Program-made: the position numbers and the translations under genes
Source: Sphaerisporangium perillae
GTDB lineage: Bacteria > Actinomycetota > Actinomycetes > Streptosporangiales > Streptosporangiaceae
Assembly (NCBI RefSeq): GCF_023276435.1
Contig: NZ_JALLPO010000003.1
Coordinates: 219,560 to 283,559 of the forward strand
Length of the DNA stretch: 64,000 bases
Direction: 5' to 3'
In this document: positions 43,074-54,119 of the stretch, piece after piece
How the letters are laid out: every line of letters begins with the position of its first letter
How positions within the stretch are numbered: the stretch's first letter is position 1
Notes under the pieces: generated by a model
Databases searched by the model: none
Seen by the model: the letters and a program-made list of their open reading frames with translations, nothing else
What the model was told of the DNA's origin: nothing

Positions 43074-44220
43074 GCCTCGCGCTCCTGCTCTCGGTGGTGG
43101 GATCCAGTATGACGATGTCGTCGCGGTGGATCAGCTCTCGCTCGTACTCGGGCCCGAGCGTCGCCGCCAGCTCCCGCGTCGAGCGGCCGAGCAGCTCGGG
43201 GATCTCCGCCGCGTCGAAGTTGACCAGGCCGCGGGCCACGGGCGTGCCGTGCGGGCTGTACAGGTCGACCGGGTCTCCGGCGGTGAAGTCACCCTCCACC
43301 AGTGTCACCCCGGCCGGCAGCAGCGACTTGCGCCGGCTCACCACGGCCTCGACCGCTCCGGAATCCAGGTGCAGGCGGCCTCGGCCGGTGGTGGCGTGCG
43401 CCAGCCACAGCAGGCGGGTGCCGGGATGGCGGCCGTCCGGGTGGAAGAAGGTGCCGACGTCCCGCCCGGCGAGGGCCTGCGCGGCCTGGGCGGTGGACGT
43501 CAGCACGACGGGGACCCCGGCCCCCGTGGCGATGCGCGCCGCCTCCACCTTGGTGATCATGCCCCCGGTGCCCACCCGGCCGGACCTGCCCAGTTCGACG
43601 CCTTCGAGATCTTCGGGCCCCCTGACGTTCGGGATCCGCCGGGAGTCGGGCTGGCGGGGATCTCCGTCGTACAGGGCGTCCACGTCGGACAGCAGCACGA
43701 GCGCGTCGGCGTGGATGAGGTGGGCCACCAGCGCCGCCAGGCGGTCGTTGTCGCCGAAGCGGATCTCGTCGGTGGCCACCGTGTCGTTCTCGTTCACCAC
43801 GGGCACGATGCCGAGCTCCAGGAGCCGCAGCAGGGTCCGCTGCGCGTTGCGGTGATGCGAGCGGCGCATCATGTCGTCGGCGGTCAGCAGCACCTGCCCC
43901 ACGCGCAGGCCGTACCGGTGGAACGAGGAGGTGTAGCGGGCGATGAGGACTCCCTGCCCGACCGAGGCGGCGGCCTGCTGCGTCGCCAGGTCACGCGGCC
44001 GGGCGCTCAGGCCGAGCGGGCCGAGGCCGGCCGCGATGGCGCCGGAGGACACCAGCACGATGTGCGTGCCGGTCCCGCTCCGCGCGGCGAGCACGTCGAC
44101 CAGCGCGTCCACCCGGTCGATGTCGATGGTGCCCCGCGGGGTCGTCAGCGACGACGACCCCACCTTGACGACCAGGCGTGAAGCGGCCGCCACCTGCTTC
44201 CTGCCGGTGTGGTCCACCAC
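43066..44220 (-). CDS. proB: Glutamate 5-kinase
   Basis: A 384-residue ProB. The amino-acid kinase domain (residues 10-265) has [40 protein letters not shown] and [20 protein letters not shown] domain occupies the C-terminus ([22 protein letters not shown]). It phosphorylates glutamate and is normally the proline-inhibited step. GTG at 44220 starts it, 110 nt below obg and overlapping proA. Confidence 0.95.
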   Translation of the reverse strand: MVDHTGRKQVAAASRLVVKVGSSSLTTPRGTIDIDRVDALVDVLAARSGTGTHIVLVSSGAIAAGLGPLGLSARPRDLATQQAAASVGQGVLIARYTSSFHRYGLRVGQVLLTADDMMRRSHHRNAQRTLLRLLELGIVPVVNENDTVATDEIRFGDNDRLAALVAHLIHADALVLLSDVDALYDGDPRQPDSRRIPNVRGPEDLEGVELGRSGRVGTGGMITKVEAARIATGAGVPVVLTSTAQAAQALAGRDVGTFFHPDGRHPGTRLLWLAHATTGRGRLHLDSGAVEAVVSRRKSLLPAGVTLVEGDFTAGDPVDLYSPHGTPVARGLVNFDAAEIPELLGRSTRELAATLGPEYERELIHRDDIVILDPTTESRSARHV

Positions 44221-44330
44221 GATCGCACTCCTCCCGCGCTTCCCTCGCTCACCTGCCGCCGGATGCCGTGATCCGCACGACCTGCCGGTCCGGTGGCCGC
44301 CCGGACCGCGCCCCGCTCGTCTCCCGCCGG

Positions 44331-45680
44331 CTACCCGAGGCGGTCGTCGGAGCCGCGGGGGCCCTGCGTGGCGTCGGCGTCCAGGGTCGGCTGCCAGTCG
44401 AAGACGTAACCGCCGTCCATCGAACCGATGACCACCTCGGCGCCGTCCTTGGCTCCGGCCTCGCTGAGGGCCTTCTCAATGCCCAGCCGCTCGAGCCGGT
44501 CGGCGAGGTAGCCGACGGCCTCGTCGTTGCTGAAGTCTGTCTGCCGGATCCAGCGCTCGGGCTTCTCGCCGGTGACCTGGAAGGTGTTGGCGTCGATCCG
44601 CTTGACCGTGAAGCCGGCGTCACCGAACTGCTTCGGACGGATCACCAGCCTGGTCGGCTCCTCGACCGGCTTGGCGGCCCGGGCGGCCGACACCATCTCG
44701 GCCATGGCGAACGACAGCTCGCGCAGGCCCTCGCGGGTCGCCGCGGAGATCGTGAAGACCGTCAGGCCCTTCTCCTCCAGCATCGGCCGCACCATGTCGG
44801 CGAGCTCGCGCGCTTCGGGGACGTCGGTCTTGTTCAGCACCGCCAGGCGCGGGCGGTCGTCCAGCTCCCCGTAGGCGGCCAGCTCGGACTCGATCACCGA
44901 GAAGTCGGTCAGCGGGTCGCGGCCGGGCTCGATCGTCGCGCAGTCGAGCACGTGGACGATCGTCGAGCAGCGCTCCACGTGGCGCAGGAACTCGTGGCCG
45001 AGCCCCCGTCCCTCCGAGGCGCCCGGGATCAGCCCCGGCACGTCGGCGGCGGTGAACACCGTCTCCCCCGCCGTGACCACCCCGAGGTTCGGCACCAGCG
45101 TGGTGAACGGATAGTCGGCGATCTTGGGCCGGGCCGCGCTCAGGGCCGCGATGAGCGACGACTTGCCGGCGTTCGGGAAGCCGACGAGCGCCACGTCGGC
45201 GACCGTCTTCAGCTCCAGGATGACCTCGAGCTCGAGGCCGTTCTCGCCGAGCAGCGCGAACCCGGGGGCCTTGCGCTTGGCGGAGGCGAGCGCGGCGTTG
45301 CCGAGCCCCCCGTGCCCGCCCTGGGCGATGACGTACCGCGTGCCGGCGCCGACCAGGTCGATCAGCACCTCACCGGTCTTGGCGTCCTTCACGACGGTGC
45401 CGTTCGGCACCTTGAGGACCACGTCGTCGCCATTGGCGCCGTCCCGGTTGGACCCCATGCCCTGCTTGCCGTTCGCGGCGTTGCGGTGCGGCCTGTGGTG
45501 GTAGTCGAGAAGGGTCGAGGTGTTGGGGTCGACCTCCAGGATCACATCACCCCCGCGCCCGCCGTTCCCCCCATCGGGGCCACCGAGCGGCTTGAACTTC
45601 TCACGGTGGATCGAGGCGCAGCCGTTTCCCCCGTCACCGGCCTTGATGTACAGGACAACCTGGTCGACGAACTCAGCCAC
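44331..45680 (-). CDS. obg: Obg-family GTPase
   Basis: A 449-residue ribosome-associated GTPase. The N-terminal Gly-rich Obg fold has [15 protein letters not shown] and [15 protein letters not shown]; the G domain has [11 protein letters not shown] (P-loop), [10 protein letters not shown] (switch/G3) and NKTD (G4); an OCT domain follows near 345-425. It acts in 50S assembly and growth control. GTG at 45680 follows GGAGGAGG by about 8 nt. It is downstream of rplU and rpmA, the usual arrangement. Confidence 0.96.
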   Translation of the reverse strand: MAEFVDQVVLYIKAGDGGNGCASIHREKFKPLGGPDGGNGGRGGDVILEVDPNTSTLLDYHHRPHRNAANGKQGMGSNRDGANGDDVVLKVPNGTVVKDAKTGEVLIDLVGAGTRYVIAQGGHGGLGNAALASAKRKAPGFALLGENGLELEVILELKTVADVALVGFPNAGKSSLIAALSAARPKIADYPFTTLVPNLGVVTAGETVFTAADVPGLIPGASEGRGLGHEFLRHVERCSTIVHVLDCATIEPGRDPLTDFSVIESELAAYGELDDRPRLAVLNKTDVPEARELADMVRPMLEEKGLTVFTISAATREGLRELSFAMAEMVSAARAAKPVEEPTRLVIRPKQFGDAGFTVKRIDANTFQVTGEKPERWIRQTDFSNDEAVGYLADRLERLGIEKALSEAGAKDGAEVVIGSMDGGYVFDWQPTLDADATQGPRGSDDRLG

Positions 45681-45761
45681 CGTCACTCCTCCTCCAGCGT
45701 GGCCGTCCGGCCCACGCCGTGCCACCGTCGCACTCCCCGCGCGATGGTGCCCCTTCACGAC

Positions 45762-45796
45762 GATGAGGCGGATCGAAGAAGTCGATCCGCCTCATC
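45762..45796 (-). terminator. Perfect 15-bp hairpin between rpmA and obg
   Basis: GATGAGGCGGATCGA (45762-45776) is the exact inverse complement of 45782-45796, with a 5-nt loop. It lies in the rpmA-obg spacer and probably attenuates transcription from the ribosomal protein genes into obg. There is no U-tract. Confidence 0.7.
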
Positions 45797-45863
45797 AACG
45801 TTCTGTCTCGGCCACCGCCGCCACGCGCTCGCGTGGCCCGGCGGCCCATCTCGACCGGCGGAT

Positions 45864-46121
45864 CTACTCCGCGGCCGGGACGATGCTCACGGCGCGGCGA
45901 CCGCGCTTGTTGCCGAACTGCACGTGGCCCGCGATCAGCGCGAACAGCGTGTCGTCGCTGCCACGGCCGACGTTGTCACCCGGGTGGAAGTGGGTGCCAC
46001 GCTGGCGGACGATGATCTCGCCGGCGTTGACGAGCTGGCCACCGAAACGCTTGACACCGAGCCGCTGGGCGTTGGAGTCACGACCGTTCCGGGTGGACGA
46101 TGCGCCCTTCTTGTGTGCCAT
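45864..46121 (-). CDS. rpmA: 50S ribosomal protein bL27
   Basis: An 85-residue bL27, starting [16 protein letters not shown] and containing [22 protein letters not shown] and [16 protein letters not shown] in family order. The N-terminus reaches the peptidyl-transferase centre and has no cleavable Firmicutes-type extension. It follows rplU by 12 nt. Confidence 0.98.
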   Translation of the reverse strand: MAHKKGASSTRNGRDSNAQRLGVKRFGGQLVNAGEIIVRQRGTHFHPGDNVGRGSDDTLFALIAGHVQFGNKRGRRAVSIVPAAE

Positions 46122-46133
46122 GGTTCGCTACCA

Positions 46134-46448
46134 CTACTTCCCGGGGTTGATGGCGGTCACCTTCACCTGGGTGTACCGCTGGCGGTGCCCCTGGCGCTTC
46201 TTGTAACCGGTCTTGTTCTTGTACTTGAGAATACGAATCTTGGGGCCCTTGGTCTCGCCGAGAATCTCGGCGGTCACCTCGAACTTGCCAAGCGTGGCAG
46301 CGTCTGTGGTGACATCGCCGTCGTTGACGACGAGCACCGGCGCCAGCGACACCGTGGAGCCGACCTCACCGGCGACCTTGTCTACCTCGAGGACGTCACC
46401 GACGGAGACCTTCTGCTGCCTGCCGCCGCAACGAACGATCGCGTACAC
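46134..46448 (-). CDS. rplU: 50S ribosomal protein bL21
   Basis: A 104-residue bL21. It begins [19 protein letters not shown], with [10 protein letters not shown] in the middle and [21 protein letters not shown] at the 23S-binding end. GTG at 46448 is 7 nt from AAGGG. It opens the rplU-rpmA-obg unit and has a leader of more than 100 nt that could carry autogenous control. Confidence 0.97.
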   Translation of the reverse strand: MYAIVRCGGRQQKVSVGDVLEVDKVAGEVGSTVSLAPVLVVNDGDVTTDAATLGKFEVTAEILGETKGPKIRILKYKNKTGYKKRQGHRQRYTQVKVTAINPGK

Positions 46449-46538
46449 CGCGGAACCCTTCTTCTGGCTAATTGCTCGCTGAACGCTGCGCCTCTTGCAT
46501 CCAGCTCCCGTCGATACACACGACCGGCGAACCGGGTA

Positions 46539-46560
46539 GGCGCGCGAAGCTAGGCGCGCC
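46539..46560 (-). promoter_or_regulatory. Leader hairpin between rne and rplU
   Basis: GGCGCGC (46539-46545) pairs with GCGCGCC (46554-46560) in the rplU leader. It could be part of a ribosomal protein leader structure or a terminator for rne. Confidence 0.4.
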
Positions 46561-46580
46561 ACCGGACGCACCGATTCACT

Positions 46581-46610
46581 AGGATACCGGATTGCTGGTG
46601 CCCTGGTCGA
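46581..46610 (-). promoter_or_regulatory. Candidate sigma-A-type promoter for rplU-rpmA-obg
   Basis: On the minus strand TCGACC (46610-46605) and TATCCT (46586-46581) are separated by 18 nt. The -35 match is only partial. It is placed about 130 nt before the rplU start, between rne and rplU. Confidence 0.4.
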
Positions 46611-46635
46611 ACCGGACGGTACGCCGGGTGCGGGT

Positions 46636-49590
46636 CTATTCGGCCGGCCCAGCCGGCCTGGTCGCCTTTCGGGTGCGTCGCCGCCCCCGGGCGGAAGACT
46701 GTGCGGCCTGCCCGTCGTCGCCGGCGGAGCCGTCTAGCGCATCCGTCACGCTATCACGACCGCCCTCGCCGTTCGCGACGACCGGGATGCCGCCGTCCTT
46801 GAGGGACTTGTCGGCACCGGTCTTCTCGAGCTTCTCGGCCACGGCCTTCTCCACCGCCATCTTGCCCTGCGTGGGGCGGGGCTCGATGGCCTTGGACTCG
46901 ACCGGCTCGGTCGAGACGATCAGGCCTCGGCCGTTGCAGCAGTCACAGGGGGTCGAGAATGCCTCCAGCAGGCCCTGGCCGACCCGCTTACGGGTCATCT
47001 GGACCAGGCCCAGAGAGGTCACCTCGGCCACCTGGTGCTTGGTGCGGTCGCGGGCCAGGCACTCCAGCATGCGCCGGAGCACCAGGTCACGGTTGCTCTC
47101 GAGCACCATGTCGATGAAGTCGATGACGATGATGCCGCCGATGTCCCGCAGCCGCAGCTGCCGGACGATCTCCTCGGCCGCCTCCAGGTTGTTCCTGGTG
47201 ACGGTCTCCTCCAGGTTGCCGCCCTGGCCGGTGAACTTGCCGGTGTTGACGTCGACGACGGTCATCGCCTCGGTGCGGTCGATCACCAGGGAGCCGCCGC
47301 TCGGCAGCCACACCTTGCGCTCCATCGCCTTGGAGATCTGCTCGTCGATGCGGTAGGCGGCGAAGACGTCGCCGTCCTCCCACTTGGTCAGCCGGTCGGC
47401 CAGGTGCGGCGCGACATAGCGGACGTACTCGTCGACGGTGCCCCAGACCTCGTCCCCGGCCACGACCAGCGAGGAGAAGTCCTCGTTGAAGACGTCCCGG
47501 ACCACGCGGACGGTCAGGTCGGGCTCGGAGTACAGCAACTCGGGCGGGCTGGCCGACTTGGCCTTTCGCTGGATGTTCTCCCACTGCGCCGAGAGGCGGG
47601 CCACGTCACGGCTGAGCTCGTCCTCGGACGCGCCCTCGGCCGCGGTCCGCACGATCACGCCGGCGTTCTCCGGCATGACCTTCTTCAGGATGGCCTTGAG
47701 CCTGCTGCGCTCCTTGTCGGGCAGCTTGCGGCTGATGCCGGTCATCGACCCGTCGGGCACGTAGACCAGGTAGCGGCCCGGAAGGCTGATCTGGCTGGTC
47801 AGCCGGGCGCCCTTGTGGCCCATCGGGTCCTTGGTGACCTGGACGAGCACCGACTGCCCGGACTTCAGCGCCGACTCGATGCGCTTGGGCTGGCCCTCGA
47901 GGCCGGCGGTGTCGAAGTTGACCTCACCGGCGTACAGCACGGCGTTGCGGCCCTTGCCGACGTCGACGAAGGCGGCCTCCATCGACGGCAGGACGTTCTG
48001 CACCTTGCCGAGGTAGACGTTGCCGACGTAGGACTGACTGGCCTCACGGTCGACGTAGTGCTCGACCAGCACGCCGTCCTCGAGCACCGCGATCTGGGTG
48101 CGGCCGCCCTGGCGGCGCACCACCATCACGCGCTCGACGGACTCGCGGCGGGCCAGGAACTCCGACTCGGTGATCACCGGCGGGCGGCGGCGGCCCTGCT
48201 CGCGGCCTTCCCTGCGGCGCTGCTTCTTGGCCTCGAGGCGGGTGGAGCCGCGGAAGCCCTGGACCTCGTCGACCGAGGTCGTGCGCCCGGCCCGGGGCGC
48301 GCGGATGCGCACCACCGTGTTCGGCGGGTCGTCGACCGGCGTCTCGCCGTCGTCCCCGCCCCTGCGGCGACGGCGGCGACGGCGACGCGAAGAGCCGGAC
48401 TCCTCGTCCTCCTGGTCGTGGTCGCGCGCGGTCTCGGCCTCGGCCGCAGGCTGCGCCTGGTCGGCGGAGGCGGCGCGGGCCTCGTCGCCGGCGTCCCCGG
48501 TCTCCTCGGCCTCGTCCTGCTCGCGTAGCTTGCCCCGGCCGCGGCCACCGCGGCGGCGGCGACGACGGCGGCCGCTCGCGTCGTCCTGCTCGTCGTCCTC
48601 GTCGAAGTCGGTCTCCGCGGCGTCCTCGGCCTCGGCGGGCTCCGCCTCGGGCTCGGGCTCGGGCTGCTGCCGGGGCTCGGGCACGACGGGCGGCACGGCC
48701 GCGCGCGGCTCGGGAGCCTGGAAGATCGGCTGGAACACCGCGGCGGGCGCCTGGAAGGTGACGGCCGGGGCGACGCGGGCCTCGGCGACGGCGGTCAGGC
48801 CGAACGGGTCGGCGAACACCGCGCCCTGCGGCCGCGCCTCCTCGGCGACGTCCTCGCCGGCGGGCTCGTCGTCCAGAGGCTCCTCCTCCGGCAACGACTC
48901 GAGGACCTCCGGGGTGACCTGCGCCTGCGCGGCCGGCGGCTCCTGGATCGCCGGAGCGGCGACCGGCTCGGTGCTGGGTCGTTCCGCGGCCTCGGGGGCT
49001 TCGGCGACCTTCCTGGTGCGCCGGCGCCGCACAGGAGCGGACTCCACGGCCGGAGCCTCTTCGGCGCGCACGGCCTGCTCGGCCGGGCCGGAGACCTCAG
49101 GGCTCGCGGCGTCCTCGGCCTGCGCGACCGGGACGTCCTCGGCCTGGGCGGTGTCCTTCTTGGCGCGCGTGCGCCGCGTGGTCGCGGGCGCGCCGGTGTC
49201 CTTGGCCGCGGCGCGGCGCGACCGCGTGGCGCGCTTCGCGGGGGCCTCGGCCGGCTCGGTCGCCGGCTCGGTCTCCCCGGCGGGCTCGGCCACGGGAAGC
49301 GCGGCGTCCGGCGCGGCGAACCGCGCGTCCGCCTCCGGCCTCGCGGCCGGGACCTGCCCCGCGAGAGACGTGGTGCCCGCTCCGGGCTCCTGCCTCGGGG
49401 CCGGGATCTCTCCGGCGGCCGCAGTCTCCTCCGGCGTGCTCACCAGACCGGCGGCACGCTCCGCCTCCTCGGGCGGCGGACCGGCCGGGCGGCTCGCCGC
49501 CCGGCGCCGGCGGACCGGCTTCGCTTCTTGCTGTGCTGTTGTATCCCCGTCAGAGCCGTAGGCCCCGACAATGGGCTCGTTGTCGAGCAT
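46636..49590 (-). CDS. rne: Ribonuclease E/G
   Basis: A 984-residue RNase E/G family endonuclease. The first 450 residues are a low-complexity arm, rich in Ala, Glu and Pro, with arginine runs ([14 protein letters not shown]) that probably bind RNA or partner proteins. The catalytic core follows: S1 domain with [25 protein letters not shown], then [34 protein letters not shown] with catalytic aspartates, IIVIDFIDM, and the Zn-link CDCC in [10 protein letters not shown]. Long N-terminal arms are usual in actinobacteria, where the order of arm and core differs from E. coli. It stands upstream of rplU. Confidence 0.94.
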   Translation of the reverse strand: MLDNEPIVGAYGSDGDTTAQQEAKPVRRRRAASRPAGPPPEEAERAAGLVSTPEETAAAGEIPAPRQEPGAGTTSLAGQVPAARPEADARFAAPDAALPVAEPAGETEPATEPAEAPAKRATRSRRAAAKDTGAPATTRRTRAKKDTAQAEDVPVAQAEDAASPEVSGPAEQAVRAEEAPAVESAPVRRRRTRKVAEAPEAAERPSTEPVAAPAIQEPPAAQAQVTPEVLESLPEEEPLDDEPAGEDVAEEARPQGAVFADPFGLTAVAEARVAPAVTFQAPAAVFQPIFQAPEPRAAVPPVVPEPRQQPEPEPEAEPAEAEDAAETDFDEDDEQDDASGRRRRRRRGGRGRGKLREQDEAEETGDAGDEARAASADQAQPAAEAETARDHDQEDEESGSSRRRRRRRRRGGDDGETPVDDPPNTVVRIRAPRAGRTTSVDEVQGFRGSTRLEAKKQRRREGREQGRRRPPVITESEFLARRESVERVMVVRRQGGRTQIAVLEDGVLVEHYVDREASQSYVGNVYLGKVQNVLPSMEAAFVDVGKGRNAVLYAGEVNFDTAGLEGQPKRIESALKSGQSVLVQVTKDPMGHKGARLTSQISLPGRYLVYVPDGSMTGISRKLPDKERSRLKAILKKVMPENAGVIVRTAAEGASEDELSRDVARLSAQWENIQRKAKSASPPELLYSEPDLTVRVVRDVFNEDFSSLVVAGDEVWGTVDEYVRYVAPHLADRLTKWEDGDVFAAYRIDEQISKAMERKVWLPSGGSLVIDRTEAMTVVDVNTGKFTGQGGNLEETVTRNNLEAAEEIVRQLRLRDIGGIIVIDFIDMVLESNRDLVLRRMLECLARDRTKHQVAEVTSLGLVQMTRKRVGQGLLEAFSTPCDCCNGRGLIVSTEPVESKAIEPRPTQGKMAVEKAVAEKLEKTGADKSLKDGGIPVVANGEGGRDSVTDALDGSAGDDGQAAQSSARGRRRTRKATRPAGPAE

Positions 49591-49693
49591 GCGGGCGTTC
49601 TCCCGTCAGGCTCCCGGGCACGTCGCCGCGCCGCGCGGGAGCTCTCGTCTCTCGCTGTGCGCCGGGCCGCCTCGCGGGGCCCGACGCCAAGTC

Positions 49694-50467
49694 CTATTTG
49701 TGGTCACCGACGTGCTGCACAGCCGGTCCCGGCTCGCCGCCGCGAATGTCGCGGTCCAGGTCGAGCGGGTCGGCGGTCCCACCGGTGCGCGCGTCGAGCG
49801 GACCCTGCGCCAGCCTGGTCACCGCGGGGGGTGACGGCGGCGCGAAATCAGCCACAAGACGCAGACCCGTGAGCACGTCGTCGGGTCGAACGGCGGGCGT
49901 AACGTGCCGAACAACCATACGAAGTATCGCATATGGCGGGCTCGGCTCCCGGCCCGCCGTTTCGCCCGTTCCTTCATCGGCCGTCAGGGCGACGACGGCC
50001 TCCCTCGCGTCGAAGCGGCGCAAGCCCTTCTTGGTCAGGCGTTCGACCTCGACACGCTCGGCGGCCATGAAGCGTTCGACCGCCGCCTTCGCCCGCTCCG
50101 GCTCCGCGCCGGCCAGCCTGATCTCCCAGACCGAGCACTCCAGCCTCTCGGCCAGGCTCCCAGGACCCGCCTCGACGACGTCGAGCACGTCGAGCCCCGG
50201 TGGTAGCGATGAGTCGAGATCGTCACGGAGCCGCGTCGGCTCGCACGGCGAGACGACGCCGATCTCGAGATATTCGGCCTCGCTGGCCACTCCTGTGGGG
50301 GCGGCTCCCGCGTAGGAGATCTTCGGATGGGGGGTGAATCCCGCGCTGAAGCCGACCGGAATGCCGGCCCGGCGCACAGCTCGTTCGATGGCGCGCGAGA
50401 TGTCTCGGTGGCTGGTGAACCGCAGGCGGCCACGCTTGGCATAGCGCACGCGAAGGCGCTGCACCAC
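49694..50467 (-). CDS. TIGR03936-type protein (DUF2344), radical-SAM partner
   Basis: A 257-residue protein of the DUF2344 family. Typical segments are QRLRVRYAKRGRLRFTSHRDI, RRAGIPVGFSAGFTPHPKISYA and EAEYLEIGV. It is encoded after the large radical-SAM protein gene, and in some bacteria the two are fused, so they should act together. The molecular role is not established, though the position beside rne and ribosomal genes suggests RNA or ribosome modification (inference). GTG at 50467 is the start. Confidence 0.82.
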   Translation of the reverse strand: MVQRLRVRYAKRGRLRFTSHRDISRAIERAVRRAGIPVGFSAGFTPHPKISYAGAAPTGVASEAEYLEIGVVSPCEPTRLRDDLDSSLPPGLDVLDVVEAGPGSLAERLECSVWEIRLAGAEPERAKAAVERFMAAERVEVERLTKKGLRRFDAREAVVALTADEGTGETAGREPSPPYAILRMVVRHVTPAVRPDDVLTGLRLVADFAPPSPPAVTRLAQGPLDARTGGTADPLDLDRDIRGGEPGPAVQHVGDHK

Positions 50468-50660
50468 AGGCGCGGGCGGGGGTCCATCAGGAACGGGGTT
50501 CTTCAGCTAAGTCATCCTTCCTGTCTCGGTGGTCGTCTTCCCAGGATAGGGGCCACCACGGCCCACCCGGTCGCACGTCGCAGGCACGAGGCTAGACCAC
50601 CGGGACCGGATGTCCTATCTGGTCAACGGTTACGGCGGGTGTTTGCTTCCATCCGGCGGG

Positions 50661-52583
50661 TCAGACGACCGTCAGCGGCAGCAGTTTCCTGCCCGTCGGG
50701 CCGATCTGGATCTCGGTCCCCATGGTGGGGCAGACGCCGCAGTCGTAGCAGGGAGTCCACCGGCAGTCCTCCACCTCGGTCTCGCTGGTGGCGTCCTGCC
50801 AGTCCTGCCAGAGCCACTCGCGGTCGAGACCGGCGTCCAGGTGGTCCCACGGGAGCACCTCGACCTCGTCGCGCTCGCGCGTGGTGTACCAGTCGACGTC
50901 GACCGGCTCGCCGGCCAGCGCCTTCTCGGCGGCGGACATCCAGCGCTGATAGGAGAAGTGCTCGCTCCAGCCGTCGAAGCGCCCGCCGTCCTGCCACACG
51001 GCCCTGATCACCGCGCCGACCCGGCGGTCGCCGCGCGACAGCAGGCCCTCCACGATGGACGGCTGCCCGTCGTGGTAGCGGAAGCCGATGGCCTTGCCGT
51101 ACTGCTTGTCGGAGCGCAGGGAGTCCCTGAGCTGCTTGAGCCGGCGGTCGACGGTCTCGTGGTCGCACTGGGAGGCCCACTGGAAGGGGGTGTGCGGCTT
51201 CGGCACGAAGCCGCCGATGGACACCGTGCACCGGATGTCCCGGGAACCGGTGGCCGCGCGGCCCGCCGCGATGACCTTCTTGGCCAGATCGGCGATGCCG
51301 AGGACGTCCTCGTCCCTCTCGGTGGGCAGGCCGCACATGAAGTAGAGCTTCACCTGCCGCCAGCCCTGGCTGTACGCCGTGGTGACGGTGCGGATCAGGT
51401 CTTCCTCGGTGACCATCTTGTTGATCACCTTGCGCATGCGCTCGGAACCGCCCTCGGGCGCGAACGTCAGGCCCGAACGGCGGCCGTTGCGCGAGAACTC
51501 GTTGGCCAGGTCGATGTTGAAGGCGTCGACACGGGTCGAGGGCAGCGACAGGCTGGTGTTGGTGCCCTCGTATCGGTCGGCCAGCCCCTTGGCGACCTCG
51601 GCGATCTCGGAGTGGTCGGCGCTGGACAAGGAGAGCAGGCCGACCTCGTTGAAGCCGGACTCCTTGATCCCCGCCTCGACCATGTCGCCGATCGTGGTGA
51701 TCGACCGCTCGCGCACCGGGCGCGTGATCATGCCCGCCTGGCAGAACCGGCAGCCGCGGGTGCAGCCGCGGAAGATCTCCACGCTGAAGCGCTCGTGCAC
51801 GGTCTCGGCCAGCGGGACCAGCGGCTTCTTGGGATACGGCCACTCGTCGAGATCCATGACGGTGTGCTTCTGCACGCGCCACGGCACGCCGGACCTGTTC
51901 GGCGCGACCCGCTTGATCCGCCCGTCCGGGTGGTACTCCACGTCGTAGAACTTCGGGACGTACACGCCGCCGGTGGACGCGAGGCGCATCAGCAGCTCGT
52001 CACGGCCGCCGGGACTGCCCTCGCCCTTCCACTCGCGGATCACCTCGGAGATGGCGATGGCGATCTGCTCTCCGTCGCCCAGCACTGCGGCGTCCAGGAA
52101 GTCGGCGATCGGCTCGGGGTTGAACGCGGCATGGCCGCCCGCCAGCACGATCGGGTCGTCCTCGCCGCGCTCGACGGCGTCGAGCGGGATGCCGGCCAGG
52201 TCGAGCGCGGTCAGCAGGTTGGTGTAGCCGAGCTCGGTCGAGAACGACACGCCGAGCACGTCGAAGGCCCGCACCGGGCGGTGCGCGTCGACGGTGAACT
52301 GCGGCAAGCCGTGCTCGCGCATGAGCGCCTCGAGGTCGGGCCAGACGGCGTAGGTGCGCTCGGCCAGCGTCTCGGGCAGCTCGTTGAGGATCTCGTAGAG
52401 GATCTGGACGCCCTGGTTGGGCAGGCCCACCTCGTAGGCGTCGGGGTACATCAGCGCCCAGCGGACGCTCGCCTCGTCCCAATCCTTGACGGTCGAATTG
52501 AGCTCACCACCGACATACTGGATCGGCTTCTGCACGCTGGGCAGGAGCGCTTCCAGACGGGGAAACAGCGACTCGACAGACAT
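50661..52583 (-). CDS. TIGR03960-type B12-binding-fold radical SAM protein
   Basis: A 640-residue radical SAM enzyme. A cobalamin-binding-like domain fills the first 200 residues (RWALMYPDAYEVGLPNQGVQ, VLGVSFSTELGYTNLL). The Fe-S motif is IFRGCTRGCRFCQAGM (Cx3Cx2C) near residue 270, followed by FNEVGLLSLSSADH and LTFAPEGGSERMRK. The C-terminal PCYDCGVCPTMG motif suggests a second metal site. It works with the DUF2344 partner downstream; substrate unknown. ATG at 52583. Confidence 0.88.
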   Translation of the reverse strand: MSVESLFPRLEALLPSVQKPIQYVGGELNSTVKDWDEASVRWALMYPDAYEVGLPNQGVQILYEILNELPETLAERTYAVWPDLEALMREHGLPQFTVDAHRPVRAFDVLGVSFSTELGYTNLLTALDLAGIPLDAVERGEDDPIVLAGGHAAFNPEPIADFLDAAVLGDGEQIAIAISEVIREWKGEGSPGGRDELLMRLASTGGVYVPKFYDVEYHPDGRIKRVAPNRSGVPWRVQKHTVMDLDEWPYPKKPLVPLAETVHERFSVEIFRGCTRGCRFCQAGMITRPVRERSITTIGDMVEAGIKESGFNEVGLLSLSSADHSEIAEVAKGLADRYEGTNTSLSLPSTRVDAFNIDLANEFSRNGRRSGLTFAPEGGSERMRKVINKMVTEEDLIRTVTTAYSQGWRQVKLYFMCGLPTERDEDVLGIADLAKKVIAAGRAATGSRDIRCTVSIGGFVPKPHTPFQWASQCDHETVDRRLKQLRDSLRSDKQYGKAIGFRYHDGQPSIVEGLLSRGDRRVGAVIRAVWQDGGRFDGWSEHFSYQRWMSAAEKALAGEPVDVDWYTTRERDEVEVLPWDHLDAGLDREWLWQDWQDATSETEVEDCRWTPCYDCGVCPTMGTEIQIGPTGRKLLPLTVV

Positions 52584-52686
52584 GTGAACAAGGTTAGTTG
52601 CTGCCCGCCGCCTCTCACGCCAGCGGACCCCACCCGGGTGGGCGATCTCGGGTGGGATCAGGCGGGCGGGGATCAGGGCGGGCGGC

Positions 52687-53850
52687 TCAGAACGGCCGCT
52701 CGCGAATGTGGACGGCCTGCAGCAGCCCGACGGCGATCATGTTGGCGAACGTGGCGGTGCCACCGTAGGACACGAAGGGCAGCGGCACTCCGGTGATCGG
52801 CATGATCCCGATCGTCATCCCGACGTTGACCAGCGTCTGGAAGGCGAACCAGCACACGATGCCCGCCACCACCAGCGCGCCGAACCGCTCGTCGGACTGG
52901 CGGGCGATGCGCAGGCCCCGCACCAAGACCACGCCCAGCAGCGCCACCACGGTGACCGCGCCGAGGAACCCGAACTCCTCCCCCGCCACGGTGAAGATGA
53001 AGTCGGTGTGCTGTTCCGGTACGAATCGCCCGGTGGTCTGGCCTCCCTGGAAGAGCCCCTTGCCGAAGAGCTCCCCCGAGCCGATGGCGATCAGCGCCTG
53101 CGTGCTGTTGTATCCCGCTCCGCGTGGATCGTTCGCCGGATTGATGAAGGCGGTGAACCGGGCGATCTGGTACGGCTTGAGCAGGCCGAAAAGCCATACG
53201 GCGGCGGCCCCGGCCATCGCCAGCACGGCGAGCCCGGCGATATAGCGCTTCCGGAGGCCCGCGAAGATCATGGACGCTCCGGTGATGACGGCGAGGACCA
53301 TGGTCGTGCCGAAGTCGGGCTGCAGCATCACCAGCCCCATCGCGATGGCGGCGGCCGCGGCGCAGAGCAGCAGGTCCAGCGGGCGCGGCCGGTCGGCGCC
53401 CCGGGCGGGCTCGGCGAGCAGCGCGCTCAGCATGAGGATCAGCGCCGGTTTGGCGAGCTCGGACGGCTGGACGGCGAACCCTCCCCCCAGCAGGATCCAC
53501 GAATGGGAGCCGTTGATCGTCGACCCGAGCGGGGTGATCACCGCAAGGAGGCCGAGAAGGGACACCCCGTACACGGCGGGCGCGTAGATCCGCAGCGTGC
53601 GCTGGTCGGCCAGCATGGCGATGCCGCAGAGCACCCAGCCGATGGCGAGGTTGAGTATGTGCTTCTTCACCATGCCGGTCGGCGCCCCGGCCGCCCAGGT
53701 ACGGGTCGAGGACCACACCAGGAGCGTGCCGATCACCGACAGCGCCATGACGGCCACGAGCAGGACGCCGTCGACGCGCCACACCGCCGAGTGCGCCCCC
53801 ATGGCCCTGCGGACGATGGAGCGGCTCCGCGGGACGAGAGCCTGGTTCAC
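52687..53850 (-). CDS. rodA: SEDS peptidoglycan glycosyltransferase RodA
   Basis: A 387-residue SEDS membrane protein with about ten hydrophobic segments. RodA polymerises lipid II in the lateral wall with its partner PBP2. Family motifs include GSHSWILLGGGFAVQPSELAK near residue 112, LQPDFGTTMV with the active-site aspartate, QHTDFIFTVAGEEFGFLGA and ITGVPLPFVSYGGT. GTG at 53850 is chosen; a 90-codon TTG frame ends on this GTG. It is the last gene of the mre operon. Confidence 0.92.
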   Translation of the reverse strand: MNQALVPRSRSIVRRAMGAHSAVWRVDGVLLVAVMALSVIGTLLVWSSTRTWAAGAPTGMVKKHILNLAIGWVLCGIAMLADQRTLRIYAPAVYGVSLLGLLAVITPLGSTINGSHSWILLGGGFAVQPSELAKPALILMLSALLAEPARGADRPRPLDLLLCAAAAAIAMGLVMLQPDFGTTMVLAVITGASMIFAGLRKRYIAGLAVLAMAGAAAVWLFGLLKPYQIARFTAFINPANDPRGAGYNSTQALIAIGSGELFGKGLFQGGQTTGRFVPEQHTDFIFTVAGEEFGFLGAVTVVALLGVVLVRGLRIARQSDERFGALVVAGIVCWFAFQTLVNVGMTIGIMPITGVPLPFVSYGGTATFANMIAVGLLQAVHIRERPF

Positions 53851-54119
53851 GGGGCATCCGGGGCCGAGACCCCGACCTTCTGGGCGGTGGTGCCCGGGCC
53901 CTTCGTGTCGCGCCGGCCCCGTCCGCTGGGGGCGGCGCGTTCTGCGATGGCGAAGCGGGACATGCGAGATCTGTGCTTTCTGCTCGAAACACCGTGCGGC
54001 GCGCGGTGCCTGCGCGGGGAGGGGCCGGGGCCGCCCGGCCGGTGAACCGCGAACCGGCAGGCCCCGAAGGAGGGCCGCGCGCGCGAATCTCCGGCCGCCA
54101 AGCCGTGGTCGGGCGTCAA
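53847..54119 (-). CDS. Possible 90-residue basic protein bridging mrdA and rodA
   Basis: A TTG frame begins on the mrdA stop (TTGA) and ends on the rodA start (GTGA), filling the 265-nt gap. The product is rich in Arg, Pro and Gly, has no recognised domain, and carries segments such as SRFAIAERAAPSGRG. The double overlap is what a coupled small gene would show, but composition is what a chance frame in GC-rich DNA shows. No clear ribosome site precedes the TTG. Confidence 0.25.
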   Translation of the reverse strand: MTPDHGLAAGDSRARPSFGACRFAVHRPGGPGPSPRRHRAPHGVSSRKHRSRMSRFAIAERAAPSGRGRRDTKGPGTTAQKVGVSAPDAP

